Positions 22,512 through 34,613 of a stretch of DNA of 60,910 nucleotides are shown one piece after another (the stretch's first letter is position 1; each line of letters begins with the position of its first letter). Position numbers and translations under genes: made by a program. Under the pieces are notes generated by a model. It did not search any database. It was not told where the DNA came from and saw only the letters and a list, made by a program, of their open reading frames with translations. The stretch comes from Folioceros fuciformis (taxonomy: Eukaryota > Anthocerotophyta > Anthocerotopsida > Anthocerotales), in assembly GCA_049999805.1 (NCBI GenBank), contig JBNGIO010006095.1, forward strand, positions 70,393 to 131,302. Reading direction: 5' to 3'.

Positions 22512-23570
22512 AGCTACGACCGTGTCAACGGACCTCGACGCTCAACCCACGTCGAGCACATGGCTTTCGCTCACAAGCAGGCTCTTAGCTGGGTAGCTAC
22601 AATTCGTTGCAATATAATGCGTTACAACAGCTGCCCATTCTCATAACGAGCTAGGTACGAGGAGGTGTATAAAATCACGAAGCACGTAGTGTGGGTGCAT
22701 AAAATGGGCCTCTAAGAGCTTCAGGCCCACCCTAGGAGAGCACATAGACAGACAGGAGGGAGGGCCGACTAAATCTACGAGGTCAGCACCAACTCTTCGG
22801 CAAGCTCGACTTTCTTTTTCTTTCTTTTATTTTAAGTGAATAGATCAAGATATATGTATATAAGCTCGACTTCGATCTTCGATAAACCTCTAATTATCGT
22901 AGACTCCAATCCAATTCTCCATGCATGCTAGTTGTGCAGAGCTTAGGGTTTAACTCTCTTTGCTTACGTTGCCCTCTCCATAGCCACTCTCCCTAGCGCA
23001 TAGCCACAAAGGTCTNNNNNNNNNNNNNNNNNNNNNNNNNNNNNNNNNNNNNNNNNNNNNNNNNNNNNNNNNNNNNNNNNNNNNNNNNNNNNNNNNNNNN
23101 NNNNNNNNNNNNNNNAAACCATGAAAAGTGTCCAATAACAAACTGTTCTTGGTCCCTCATGCGAGGACTGACTAGCGGCAGGCATTTTGTTTGAAAAAGA
23201 GAGCGTGCTGTCAAATCCCGTATAACGAATTTACCTCACCGGCGGTGGCGGTTTTGTTGTTTATCGGCTTTTGAGGAAGAGAATAAGTACATGTTGTATG
23301 TCGTTGTGGATAGTACCCCGCACCCAGGTGGCAATAGAACCCGGGTTATTAGAGAGTTAATCCGTCGAGTCCGGCAAGAACCCTAAACCTTGTCGGACAA
23401 GAGGGGAGAATGTTGAAGCGTAGTCGATCGCGCTCGGAAACATGGTCTCAGCTTTGAAAAATCCTTGCTAGTGCACACGCCGACGGCGTCATCTCCTCGA
23501 CTTCGATGAAGGCAGTACCCGGCGGGTGAACTGGTGCAGGATCTCCGCTTCCACTCTGCTCTCCAGTATC
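22512..23570. promoter_or_regulatory. Divergent promoter region between GTG and importin beta genes
   Basis: Intergenic sequence of about 1 kb with a gap at 23016-23115. Telo-box-like words occur on both sides: TTAGGGTTTAA at 22943-22953 and AACCCTAAACC at 23379-23389. Such motifs are common near the starts of plant housekeeping genes. An AT-rich stretch lies near 22810-22870. No ORF of interest. Confidence 0.45.
23016..23115. other. Assembly gap (100 N)
   Basis: Placeholder gap in the intergenic region upstream of importin beta. Confidence 0.99.
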
Positions 23571-26464
23571 ATGGCGTTCGAAGTCACGCAGATCCTCCTC
23601 AACGCGCAGTCGGCTGATGGCACGGTCCGCAGGCTCGCAGAGGAGAGTCTGAAGCAGTTTCAGGAGCAGAATCATGCGGCTTGGCTGGTCTCACTGGCCT
23701 CGGAGCTAGCCAACGTGGAGAAACCCGTGGATAGCCGGAGACTCGCGGGCCTCATCCTCAAGAACTCTCTGGATGCTAAGGAGGCCACACGCAAGGCAGA
23801 ACATGTGCAGCAATGGGTCGCGTTGGATCCGAGTGCCAAGCTCACAGTCAAGGAGTGTCTTGTGCGCACCTTATCTGCCGTGGCGGAGGAGGCGCGGCAT
23901 ACGGCAGCGCAGGTGATTGCAAAAATCGCCACCATCGAGCTTCCTCGTGGAGAATGGCCCGAGTTGGTGGGCTTGCTGCTGAGCAACATGGGGAGGCCGC
24001 ATAACGAGCAGCCGCCACATCTGAAGCAGGCCACTCTGGAAACCCTAGGCTACGTGTGCGAGGAAATCTCGGCGGACGTGCTTGCGCAGGAGCAGGTGAA
24101 CTCGATCTTGACTGCGGTGGTGCAGGGCATGGTCTCGACGGAAAAGAGCAGTGACGTGCGGCTGGCAGCTACTAAGGCGCTATTGAATGCTCTTGAGTTT
24201 GCTCAGACTAATTTTGACAATGCGCTGGAGAGGAGCTACATCATGCGTGTTGTGTGTGAGGCTGCCACCTTGTCTCCGGATGTTAGGGTGAGGCATGCTG
24301 CCTTTGAGTGTTTGGTCTCCATATCGGCCATCTACTATGACAAGCTGTCGCAGTACATCCAAGACATCTTCACCATCACCTCCAAGGCTGTTCGGGAGGA
24401 TGATGAGCTCGTAGCCTTGCAAGCCATTGAGTTTTGGAGCTCCATCTGCGACGAGGAAATTGAAATCCAGGAGGAGGTAGCTAGGAGTTGTTCGGCTGAT
24501 TCAGAAGTGCCCTTTTTCGCCTTTATCAAACAGGCATTGCCAGTGCTGGTGCCTCTGCTGCTGGAGACGCTGCTCAAGCAAGACGAGGACCAAAATCAAG
24601 ACGATGGAGCGTGGAACTTGTCCATGGCCGGGGGCACCTGTTTGGGGCTTGTGGCTAGAACAGTGGGGGATGATATTGTGCCCCTTGTTATGCCTTTTGT
24701 TGAGGAGAATGTGTCCAAGCCTGATTGGAGATGCAGGGAAGCTGCAACTTATGCATTTGGATCTATTCTAGAGGGTCCTTCTTTGGACAAACTGACATTG
24801 TTGGTGAATGCTGCCTTGGAGTTCATGTTGAACGCCATGAAGGACGAGAATAATCATGTCAAGGACACCACTGCTTGGACTCTCGGTAGGATATTTGAGT
24901 TTGTCCACTCACCGACACTGCATACGCCTGTCATCACCCAAACAAACCTAGCTGGTATTCTGAATGTGCTTCTAGAGAGTATTAAGGACACTGCAAATGT
25001 CGCCGAGAAGGTTTGTGGGGCTATCTACTTTCTGGCGCAAGGATATGAGGAGGCTGGTGGTGCGTCGTCTCCACTTTCTCCGTTCTTTCAGGGTATTGTG
25101 CATCAACTCCTTGCCACCACAGACAGGGAGGATGCTGGTGATTCACGACTTCGGGCATCCGCATACGAAACGCTGAATGAGGTTGTGCGCTGCTCAACGG
25201 AAGATACAGCGCCTGTTGTGTTGCAGCTTGTGCCGATCATAATGCAGAAGCTGAATTATACACTGGAGATGCAAATCCTGTCTCCAGATGATAGGGAGAG
25301 GCAAAACGAGCTCCAAGCTCTCCTGTGTGGTGTCTTGCAGGTCATCATACAGAAGCTCGGGGCTTTTGAGTCCACAAAGTATGGAATAATCCAGCATGCG
25401 GACCAGCTCATGGGCCTTTTCCTGAGGGTGTTTGCTTGCAGAAGTGCTACTGTCCATGAAGAAGCCATGCTGGCAATTGGGGCTCTAGCGTATGCAACTG
25501 TTGTTGAGTTTGGGAAGTATATGTCAGAGTTTTACCGATACTTGGAAATGGGGCTTCAGAATTTCGAAGAATATCAGGTATTTGGGGTCTGCCTTCTTTT
25601 CCCTTTTCCTGTTTATCGTCTGTGTGGTGTGTCAGATCTCCCACTGGTTTTTTAGGATCGGAATGTTGTTTTGCCTTGTGTCTGAGAACTTGTGGAACAA
25701 CTTAAAGGGCAGGGTTTCTGAACGGACGAGTGTTTTCAGGTTTGTGCTGTGACAGTGGGTGTTGTGGGAGATATCTGCCGGGCACTCGATGATAAGATCT
25801 TGCCTTACTGCGATGGCATCATGACACAGCTTCTGAAAGATCTTTCGAGCAGCCAGCTGCACAGGAGTGTGAAGCCGCCAATTTTTTCATGCTTCGGTGA
25901 CATAGCGCTTGCCATTGGAGAGCATTTCGACAAATACCTACCATATGCCATGCCCATGCTTCAGGGTGCGGCCGAGTTGTCGGCCCAGCCAGCGATTAGA
26001 GATGATGAAATGCTCGAGTACAATAACCAGTTGCGGAGCGGAATATTGGAGGCCTACTCGGGCATCTTTCAAGGGTTCAAGAACTCAAAGTCTGATCTTA
26101 TGCTTCCGTACTCAGCTCACATCTTGCAGTTTATCGAAAATGTCTATCAGGATAAGGACAGGTACTGAACTTCAATGCCCAATTGCTTTTGCATTTTCTT
26201 GTGACAGCAGTATGCTTCCTTGCAATTTAACATGACTGGAGGGTTTCCCCGTCTGTCAAACACAGGGATGACGTGGTCACAAAGGCAGCTATTGGGGTGT
26301 TAGGAGATATGGCTGACACGCTGGGTCAGCAGGCCGGTACCTTGTTGCAGCGGTCAGTGTTTTACAAGGACTTCCTCGATGAGTGCACTTCATCTGATGA
26401 CCAACAACTGAAGGAAACCGCAGAATGGGCACAGTCCACAATCAATCGCATTCTTAACCCTTGA
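23571..26464 (+). CDS. KPNB1: Importin subunit beta-1 (karyopherin beta)
   Basis: Three exons (23571-25577, 25740-26161, 26266-26464) give 875 residues, the usual importin beta length. The start was taken at the ATG opening with EVTQILLNAQSADGTVR, which matches family N-termini; an upstream in-frame extension has no ATG. HEAT repeats run throughout, with family-typical blocks such as LAGLILKNSLDAKE, the acidic CDEEIEIQEE segment, WSICDEE, AAWTLGRIFE-like stretches (TAWTLGRIFE) and VGVVGDICRALDDKILPYCD. The protein carries cargo with importin alpha through nuclear pores, binding nucleoporins and RanGTP. One large first exon contrasts with the many-exon neighbours. A telo-box lies about 185 bases upstream of the ATG. 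No damage is visible. Confidence 0.97.
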
Positions 26465-27573
26465 AGCTCTTCTTCCATATTTTTTTCTTGTATTGAAGTG
26501 TTGTCTATTCTGATATATAATTTTGTAACAATGATATGTTGCAAACATGGAGGCTCTCTTGCGTTTTATTTATGCCTTAGATGCCTCCTGGAGAAGCTAA
26601 GGTGATAGAACCAAGTTTTGAACTGTGCACGCCTGAGTGCAGGTAGACGATTATTAGAGGTCCAAGTCCTTTTTGTCCGGTCCGCGTCGATAGGGAAAGA
26701 GGTTCCTTGAGGTTTCATGTTGGGTTAACGAGATCAAATCTAACTCTTGTGCTTCTAAGACGACCCAACTGGTCAAATATCGTCCACGAGTGAGGGTCAA
26801 GCAGAGTCGTATGCAATCGTTCTCTCGGAATTGTTGCCCCATATTTTGCCCGTGCTTGACACACACACCTCGTTGGTTTACCAGCTGGTATTCTAGTAAC
26901 TGACGCGCCCATTTCTGGACGGGACGTCTAACAAAATCATGTCTTATGAGCCCTGGATAAATAATATTTAAATAAAGGATCTGGGGTTTAAAATCATCAA
27001 ACACCATCGCGATGCTGTGCTTGTCATTTTCGTCAACATATCACTTGGCCTTGGGTTACCTAGCTAATGCCCCAATATTTGCAATAACAAATATGTCCGA
27101 TTTTGCTTTTGTCCTGACTATGAGCAGCCCGAGTCTGGATGTTACAAGACACGGGATGCTGAAGATGATGGATGTCGTGCTGAAGATGATCCCTGTCTTG
27201 GGTGAAAGACGACTTGCAGTAAATCTGCATCAGCAGCGCCCTGATTGCTGAACAATTTTAGATGTGGTCGCAGCTGCGTGATGCGGAATTGGAAGCAGGC
27301 GAATCCCAGGGTGGAGAAAGGGAATGCCCAGTCCAGAAGCCGCCAGTTGGGGTTGCCCGCAACTGGACCTGGACCCTGGAGCTGGGGTTGGAGTTGGAGC
27401 TTGACAGGGAGGGACGGGTATGGACGGGGTCATCAGGGATGCGTGGCACAGGGGAGCTGGCTCCCGGGCACAAGCTTCGTAACTCCACGTATTGCGTCTC
27501 ATGGCTGCCCGGCATCCTGGTCTCACTCACAGGGTCACCCTGGCTCCAAACTTAGGGCAAGTCCCAGGAGGTG
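26465..27573. other. Intergenic region, no gene seen
   Basis: 3' flank of importin beta (AT-rich to about 26.6 kb), then sequence with short unrelated ORFs on both strands. The 27.25-27.57 kb part is GC-rich and probably the 5' region of the PPR gene. Confidence 0.6.
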
Positions 27574-29850
27574 ATGTGGATGCACAAGCTGTACAAGCCT
27601 GCTTGGCAGCTGGCTGCTCTGGATATTCAGCACATGAGTCGCGGCGGCCCTGCGGCCCAGTGGAGCGTGCCATGGAGGTCTGCAGGGCTTGGAAGGGAAA
27701 GGACGGTGAGTGTCACGGCTGACACCGTCATCAAGCTGTGCGAGCACGGACAGCTCATTCAGGCCGTGGAGGCTGTGGGGATTCTGGTGCAGACTCTGTC
27801 TCATATTTCTCAAGCCCTCTTCTATGGTGTGTTGAAGACGTGTGTAGTTCACAAGAATCTTGTTCTGGGCCGCCGTGTGCACGCTCTCACTGTAAGGCAG
27901 CCTGGGTATGTGTCGGGTACGTTCTTGTGCAATCACATCCTGCGGATGTATGCTGCTCATGGCAAGTTGCCAGAAGCCATGCAAGTGTTCACAGATGTGG
28001 TCGAACCAGATGCGTTCACTTGGTCTGCCATTATCTCGGCTCATGTTCAACTCGGACAAGATGAGCAGGCCATACAGCTGTACAATCGTATGCGCATGTC
28101 AAGCGTGAAGCCAGACAACCATGTGTTCTTGGCAGCACTTCAAGCTTGTGCGAAAAAGGCGGATTTGAAGATTGGGCAGCAGGTGCACGCTGATGTGTTG
28201 GCCGCTGGGGTCGAGCCTGATTCGTTTGTGTGTAATTGCTTGGTGGATATGTATGCCAAGTGTGGCAGCTTGGAGGATGCTCGGAAAGTATTCGACGGGC
28301 TTGGGAAAAGAGACGTGGTGACTTGGACTGCTCTAATTTCAGGATATTCCCAGCAGGGCATGGGTCAGGATGCCCTTCGTGTCTATCGTGCTATGCAGGA
28401 AGAAGGCATGGCTGTTCCTGATTATGTGACGTTTCTGGCTCTTCTGCAGGCATGTGCAACGGTGGGTGCCCTGGCTTTCGAGGAAGGCAAAGAGTTGCAT
28501 GTTCAGATAGGAAGGCAAGGACTTAAGGTTGATGTTGTTTTAGGTTGCAGCCTGGTAAGCATGTATGCGAAGTGCGGCAGCTTAGAGGACGCTCAGGCTG
28601 TGTTCAACAGCCTGGGTCACAAAGATGTGGCTGTATGGACAGCTCTGATGGCAGGATATGCAGATCGGGGCATGGGTCAAGAAGCCCTTCGGCTTCACGG
28701 TGATATGCAAGAAGAGGGCATCGCTGCACCCACTTCAGCGATGTTTGTGTGCCTCCTACAGGCCTGTGCAAGTGTGGGTAGCCTTGCATTGGAAAAGGGA
28801 AGGCAGCTTCATTTACAGATAAGAGAACAAGGACTTGAGCTGGATGTAGTTGTGGGATGCAGCGTGGTGAACATGTATGCCAAGTGTGGCAGCTTGGAAG
28901 ATGCTCAACGAGTCTTCGATGTGCTGGGTCAAAAGGATGTGGTGACGTGGACAGCTCTAATAGCAGGGTATTCCCAGCAAGGCATGGGGCAGGAAGCACT
29001 TCGTCTCTATGGGGCTATGCAAAACGAAGGCATGGTTGCACCCGATTCTGTCACATTTGTGTGCCTCCTGCACGCATGTGCAAATGTTGCAGCTCTGCAT
29101 CTTGGCAGGCAGATACATGCGCAGATTGTCGAACAAGGGCTTCACGCCGATAAAACTGTAGGCAATAGTCTTGTAAATATGTATGCTAAGTCTGGGAGCA
29201 TGGTGGATGCACAGTGTGTGTTCGAGGAGTTGCCTGAAAGAGACGACGTAGCCTGGAATGCACTGATCGCAGGCTACACTCGACAAGGAGACAGTGAATT
29301 GGTCTTCGACTTGCTTCAGAGAATGAGAGAAGATGGCATACACCCAGCCGGCGTTACGTTCCTTAATCTGCTAGCGGTATGCAGTCATACTGGTCTTGTG
29401 AACAAGGGCCGAGAGTACTTTAAGGCTATGAGCAGACAATACGGCGTCACTCCCACTGCCGACCACTACACATGCATGGTGGATCTCCTGGGTCGTGCCG
29501 GACACCTGGATGAAGCAGTAGCTTTGGTGAGGAAGATGCCTGTACTGCCTGATGCTGCAGTTTGGCGCACTCTTTTGGGTGCTTGTCAGAAGTGGAGCAA
29601 CGTGGAGGTTGGACGCCATGCTTTTGATGAAGTAATGAAGCTTGATAGAACAGACTCTGCGGCATACGTGTTGATGGCGAATATATACATAGGTGAGGGC
29701 ATGTTGGAGCAGGCAAAGGAGGTGCAGGCGAGGAGGACAGGAAGTGGGGCTTGGAAGCAGCCAGGCCAGAGTTGGTGGACAGATCTGGAGGGACAGGTGC
29801 ACAGTTTTCTGGTGGGGGATCCACTGCATATGGTGAGTGGAGTCAGATAA
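27574..29850 (+). CDS. PLS-class pentatricopeptide repeat protein, E-type, lacking DYW
   Basis: A single-exon ORF of 758 residues from the first ATG. From about residue 105 it is a run of PLS-type PPR triplets with the recurring VVTWTALI.GYSQQGMGQ and MYAKCGSLEDA blocks; three central copies are unusually alike, a sign of recent internal duplication. Toward the C-terminus are L2/S2-like motifs, then E and E+ motifs (AVWRTLLGAC, AAYVLMANIY) ending in PGQSWWTD and VHSFLVGD. The ORF stops there, so the DYW cytidine-deaminase domain is absent. The double Trp differs from the usual PG box (GxSWIE). PPR proteins of this class bind organelle RNA and specify editing sites; E+ members recruit a deaminase in trans. 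A targeting peptide is not obvious. GTGAGT at 29830 could be a splice donor to an unseen exon. Confidence 0.9.
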   Translation: MWMHKLYKPAWQLAALDIQHMSRGGPAAQWSVPWRSAGLGRERTVSVTADTVIKLCEHGQLIQAVEAVGILVQTLSHISQALFYGVLKTCVVHKNLVLGRRVHALTVRQPGYVSGTFLCNHILRMYAAHGKLPEAMQVFTDVVEPDAFTWSAIISAHVQLGQDEQAIQLYNRMRMSSVKPDNHVFLAALQACAKKADLKIGQQVHADVLAAGVEPDSFVCNCLVDMYAKCGSLEDARKVFDGLGKRDVVTWTALISGYSQQGMGQDALRVYRAMQEEGMAVPDYVTFLALLQACATVGALAFEEGKELHVQIGRQGLKVDVVLGCSLVSMYAKCGSLEDAQAVFNSLGHKDVAVWTALMAGYADRGMGQEALRLHGDMQEEGIAAPTSAMFVCLLQACASVGSLALEKGRQLHLQIREQGLELDVVVGCSVVNMYAKCGSLEDAQRVFDVLGQKDVVTWTALIAGYSQQGMGQEALRLYGAMQNEGMVAPDSVTFVCLLHACANVAALHLGRQIHAQIVEQGLHADKTVGNSLVNMYAKSGSMVDAQCVFEELPERDDVAWNALIAGYTRQGDSELVFDLLQRMREDGIHPAGVTFLNLLAVCSHTGLVNKGREYFKAMSRQYGVTPTADHYTCMVDLLGRAGHLDEAVALVRKMPVLPDAAVWRTLLGACQKWSNVEVGRHAFDEVMKLDRTDSAAYVLMANIYIGEGMLEQAKEVQARRTGSGAWKQPGQSWWTDLEGQVHSFLVGDPLHMVSGVR

Positions 29851-31442
29851 TGCGAGGCTGGAATGGAACAGTTGAAGATCACCCTGATGGTCTATTTATC
29901 TGGCATTAATAAGTAAGATTGTCATACTTCTCAAACACTTAAAACTTCCTTTCGAACTTGTCGAACTTCTCTTTCTTTTTCAATTTCATGTAAGCCTTCT
30001 AACTTCATGGGTTGTTTGACATACGCATCCATGGCACAGGACATGTTGGTTTTGGAGACCGGCTTAGGTCAATTCCACCATATCTAGATAAGCACCGCAC
30101 TGAGGCACCGACACCAAGTTTGTTGGCAACACCGATAGGAACGAACTCCACGTCCAGGTCTCCATACTAACTCCTTATCGTTTCGACTGTATTTTTAAAA
30201 TATAATAATGATACCCATAACGCACCCGAGGATCACTTTTAGTTTTTTTCTTCTTTAATGTCGAAGGAGCTGAAATGGGTGAAGTACTGACAATGATATA
30301 ATATTTTATATGACATGTGCAGAATAAAAAAAACTAAAGGGAAGGTGCGAGAGTGGAGTTCGGAGAAGCGGGGTCGAACACCGGGATCTTGGGCGACACG
30401 CGTGGAGCTGGGAAGCCGGCATGGAAGTTGGAAGCGGTTGAGATTGTACCTGCAGAGGAAAAGGGGGTGTGACAATGGGACCCCACCATCGCCCGTCATC
30501 CGCCGCCCGTCCCGGGGCCTCTCCGCTTGTGAACGAACAGTTTTCTCTTTTCTTTTTACAAACAGGGCTGCATTATAGGAGGTGAGGGGTGTGTGGGCCA
30601 GACGCCCGCCTTTGCCAGGCTTCTTTTTTCCCTCTCCCTTCACGGCGGATGCCGCGCTCGAGGCATTAGGTGTGTTGCGGACAAGTACCTACGACAGCAC
30701 AAGGGTTTTTAGAAACTGGCCTCTACGTCGTCCACATTGTGGACCGAGAGGACATGAATTTTTAAGCTGTTTTGAAGCAATGAGCGTGCGTTGTCGTGGG
30801 GGCGCACCGACATGCCCGCTCTGTTTACTGTGCCCATTTTCTTCTGCTTTTCGCGCACCGTGTGCCCGCAGTCAGGCTTTTTCGCTCACCACAAGGCCCG
30901 AGGGGCCAGGGCTCGGAGGCCTCGGGCTCGGCGTCGTCGTCTCCCTGCACCTTGACCGGGCCCAGACCCCGCAGGCCAGACAAAGGCGTAAACGGTAAAC
31001 GGCTTGCAGCTTGCCGCCACAGATTCTCGGGCCGCAGGCCAATACAACGCCGATGCCGACTTCTATTTGCGCTTTCAATGTTTCTACACCTCTAAGTTTA
31101 GCTTCGCGCGCGGAATGACAGCATTTCACCTCCTCCGGATCTGCTCAAATCACACAAACTTGCGTTTACCGAGCTTCCTGGCCGGTATAAAACTTGCATC
31201 CTGCTGTCTTGAGCTTTCATCCGTCCTGTTTGAGGAATCCTGCACTGCTTAATACCACTGCTGCACTCTGCGCCCGCTCTGCCGATTTTCTGCCCTTCCT
31301 TGGATCTGCTCAGAGCCAGAGCGGTGCAGTGCATTACAGGCTGCCAGGGACCTTGTCGAAGGTGTTGGAGCTTGAAGTTCCTCACCTTCTCGGTCTTTGC
31401 CTGCTTTGCTTTGCTTTTCTGCGGCGTCTTCGATCGGCAGCC
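29851..31442. other. Intergenic region upstream of the expansin gene
   Basis: About 1.6 kb without a recognisable gene. The first 400 bases are AT-rich 3' flank of the PPR gene. The 30.3-31.1 kb part is GC-rich, and its ORFs (for example 30582-30998) have no domain and look compositional. Confidence 0.6.
31186..31192 (+). promoter_or_regulatory. TATA box of the expansin gene
   Basis: TATAAAA preceded by a GC-rich stretch and 251 bases before the expansin ATG. A start about 30 bases downstream would give a 5' UTR of roughly 220 bases. Confidence 0.55.
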
Positions 31443-32711
31443 ATGCAGCTTCTTCTGGTGCTGGTTGTCGCAATAATCTGTGGATTTGCGGCGTTGGGAG
31501 AGGGATTGAGTGTTAATCTTCCCGTGGGATTTAGATCGGGCTGGAAGCCTGCTACAGCAACCTGGTATGGAGCGCCGGACGGGGCTGGCACTGACGGTAG
31601 GTGGATCATGCCCTTGCTATTTCCGCCTGACATTGTACGAGATTCAATGGCTTGTGCGTCCACCTTTTTGGCGGAGTGATCGTCCTTGATGCCGAGAGTG
31701 GAGCTTCAGCTTAGGAGTTGTAGTGTCTGCTGTTTCGCTTGTGTAGGCGGAGCCTGTGGTTATGGTAACCTCATCGGGACACCGTACGGGAAAAGAGTGT
31801 CTGCGGGGAGTCCAGTTTTGTTCAAGGGAGGTCTCGGATGTGGCGCCTGCTACAAGGCAAGTGTGCTTGAAAGAAACAATTTTCAGGAATGAATGTCGTG
31901 TCGTGGAGATCTTGCGTGGAAATTTTCGTCTTTGTGTAATGTTCACATTTGCTCATAGTCTGCATTGAACTTTGTGCTGATGCAGGTGAAATGCTTGATT
32001 CCCAAGCTTTGCGCAAGGAAGGCCGTCAGGGTGGTTATCACCGATGAATGCCCCGGAGGGTATTGCAGTGGTTTGAACACGCACTTTGACCTCAGCGGGA
32101 CAGCCTTTTCCGGCATGGCCAATCCTGGATTGGGCTCTTCACTGCTTAATTTGGGACTTCTGCCTATGCTATACAAAAGGTACGGATCCCGAATGTGTGT
32201 CAACCGCCCCGCAGCTCGTCGCCTTCTTCTCTTCCTTTCTCAATTTCCAGGTCTACGGCGACGCTCATCTGTGTAGCACATGCAGAGTGCCTTGTGTGTA
32301 TCGAAGGCCTATGAAGATCGAAGTTGCCGCTGGCTCCTCACCGTTCTGGTTTTCAGTGTTGATTAAGTTTGTTCGAGGCTCGGGCGAGCTAAAATCCGTG
32401 GAGCTCCAGCAGGTACTGGAGCGCCTTGAATGTCATAGCGCCGTTTAATGCATGTATCATGACTTCCGTATGATCTAACTCTCTCGTCTGTTTACGTTGA
32501 CGTGTTTCAGGGGGGGACAAATTTCTGGTATTCCATGCAGCATATCTGGGGAGCGAACTGGAGTGTGAACGTTGGTTCAGGTTTAAAGGGCCCGTTTACT
32601 CTTCGTCTAACATGTGGGCTGACGGGCCAGCAACTCGTCATCCGGAATGTGATTCCTAGCAATTGGACCCCTGCTACCACTTACCCTGCGAGCGTCAACT
32701 TCCGAGTATGA
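31443..32711 (+). CDS. Beta-expansin
   Basis: Five exons (31443-31596, 31747-31856, 31986-32179, 32286-32412, 32511-32711) give 261 residues, normal for the family. A signal peptide ([21 protein letters not shown]) is followed by the expansin N-domain: [50 protein letters not shown] and HFDLSGTAF. The second domain (carbohydrate-binding, beta-sandwich) carries [14 protein letters not shown] and ends with SVNFRV. The HFD motif and the Cys pattern fit the EXPB subfamily. Expansins are secreted and loosen cell walls without hydrolysis. The second intron uses a GC donor (AAG|GCAAGT) instead of GT; otherwise introns are GT-AG. The copy looks intact. Confidence 0.93.
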
Positions 32712-34613
32712 GGACGATAAGGTGTTGCCAATGCGTCTTGTGTGGAAGATAGAACTACCGTAAGGTGGAGCCAGTGTTGCGGGTTCAGTCGAGGTGCGTA
32801 GACTTAGAGTTCGCTTGCCTGGTACCCCAGTCCTTAAGGACCCGGATTGTGAGGTTAGAAGGCAAGCCTGCTACCCGACGATGTCCTTGCAACTCAAGTG
32901 CTTTCTCAGTACCTCCGACGATGTTTGACGCATATTACCGTATCTTAATATAACCAATTGAGAAGATACGGAGTTTCTTCAAGAAATTTTTTACAGTATT
33001 TTTTATTGGAAGGACTTATATATTTCCTCTGTACTTGCTAGCGAGGATGATGACAGTAGAGTTTCTGTCGGTACCATGATTCCGTTCACACCGTCTGATC
33101 CGCAGAAGTTTTGCAGCAACGGCGTCTGTCTAGGCACAATAGAATCTGTACTGTTCTATGCGCCCCAACCTTGAAGTCAAAATATACCTATGGAATACTC
33201 TTTCTTCAAAACGTTTGCGTCGTGATATGTACACGATCCATTGCCTGAGTATAACAGGCAAGAGAGACAAGAACTGATTTTGCAAAGCTGCCCAGGTAAG
33301 CAGATTTAAAGAAAGTGCCACGGTCAGTGAACCTTGTTCCAAGGAGTTACAGCTGTTGTTGGTTCCGACCGAAGTACCTCAAGGAGCTGACCTATTAATA
33401 CATTTGATAAGAATACAGATATGTATTATGTATCTGAAAAAAATGAATATTTAATTTTGAACAAAAAACTTGAATTGTCTTAAGTGTTACACCTTTTCAA
33501 ATATTACCCAATGCCCTACTCCCAACGGGTAACATTTAGGGATGTAAGTTCAGCGGTGATGTGGTGGAGCCCATGACCTTCCTTGAACAGACGGAGGTTG
33601 ACGCTGGAGACAAGGCAACCCAAGGATGTTTGAGAGGATTCCAACTTGCAGACCTTCTTACAAACTACATAGATGAATCCTTTCGTGGACACAACTAAGC
33701 AAGATTGAGTTCAGTAGCGAGCAACCCTCTACTACTGGTGGGAGGGTTATCTCCTATGAAAGGAACCAAGTGGACTGGAGCACTTTGTCCCACCGCCAGA
33801 ACCCTTCACTACTGGTGCGAAGGTCATCTCCTATGAAAGGAACCAAATGGACAGGAGCTCTTTGTCCCACAGCCAGTTGATGGGGGCAACTGAATCAACA
33901 AGTGCATTATGACATGGGGGCAGTTTGGAGTCACACGCACCTAGAACCTGTTGGTGCCCATGGCATTGCATGCAGGCCCAGGTGAAGTAACAATTGGAGT
34001 GCGATAGGGTGCAGACATTTTCACGGTCCAGCACCCACAACTCCACCCATGGCCAATCATGGGGTTATTTTTCAGATGGTCATGTGATATGACAGCGGAT
34101 TCAGACGGTAGTTTGTTTTGATAGGGGAGCTACCCAAGACGCTTTCTTGTGGGAATGTGTACATCCTGGTTATGATGGAACACCTCTGCGAGTAGGTTGA
34201 GATCGTCGTGCTACCAAACAATTCATAGAGCGTAGTTAAGACTTCCACCCTGCTGCATGTCTTGAACAGATTTGGAGTAGGCACGTCTTGAACAGATTTG
34301 ATGCAGGCCATGCCAATGCATCGCTCAGCACGGAGACTAGTTGAGGTATGCTCACACACACCGACTGGTAGCTTCCAGTCAAAGTTGAAGAAATTTGAGA
34401 TCATGACAAACTGGTCTGATTGTTGTGCTGCAGGTTGCCACACCGGACAACACAGCGGGTTCCCACACTACTTTTTTGCTTTCTGCCAATACTCGTTACC
34501 CCAGACCCATGGCCAACGGGTGCAACCTCCGAGCCCGTCACGAGCACTAACTGGATTTTCATGCCTTTTCCTCCTGAACCCTGAACACTTTCTCTCTTAG
34601 TCCAACAAGGTAC
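32712..34613. other. Intergenic region with a short tandem duplication
   Basis: AT-rich 3' flank, then non-coding sequence. No credible gene; short ORFs on the minus strand lack domains. Confidence 0.6.
33725..33878. repeat. 77-bp tandem duplication
   Basis: Two adjacent copies (33725-33801 and 33802-33878) share ACTACTGGTG, ATCTCCTATGAAAGGAACCA and CTTTGTCCCAC with a few differences. Confidence 0.8.

Noticed and set aside
30582-30998. 138-codon ORF upstream of the expansin gene
   Set aside because: Pro/Arg-rich translation with no domain in a GC-rich stretch. It has a competing ORF on the other strand and no splice or family support.
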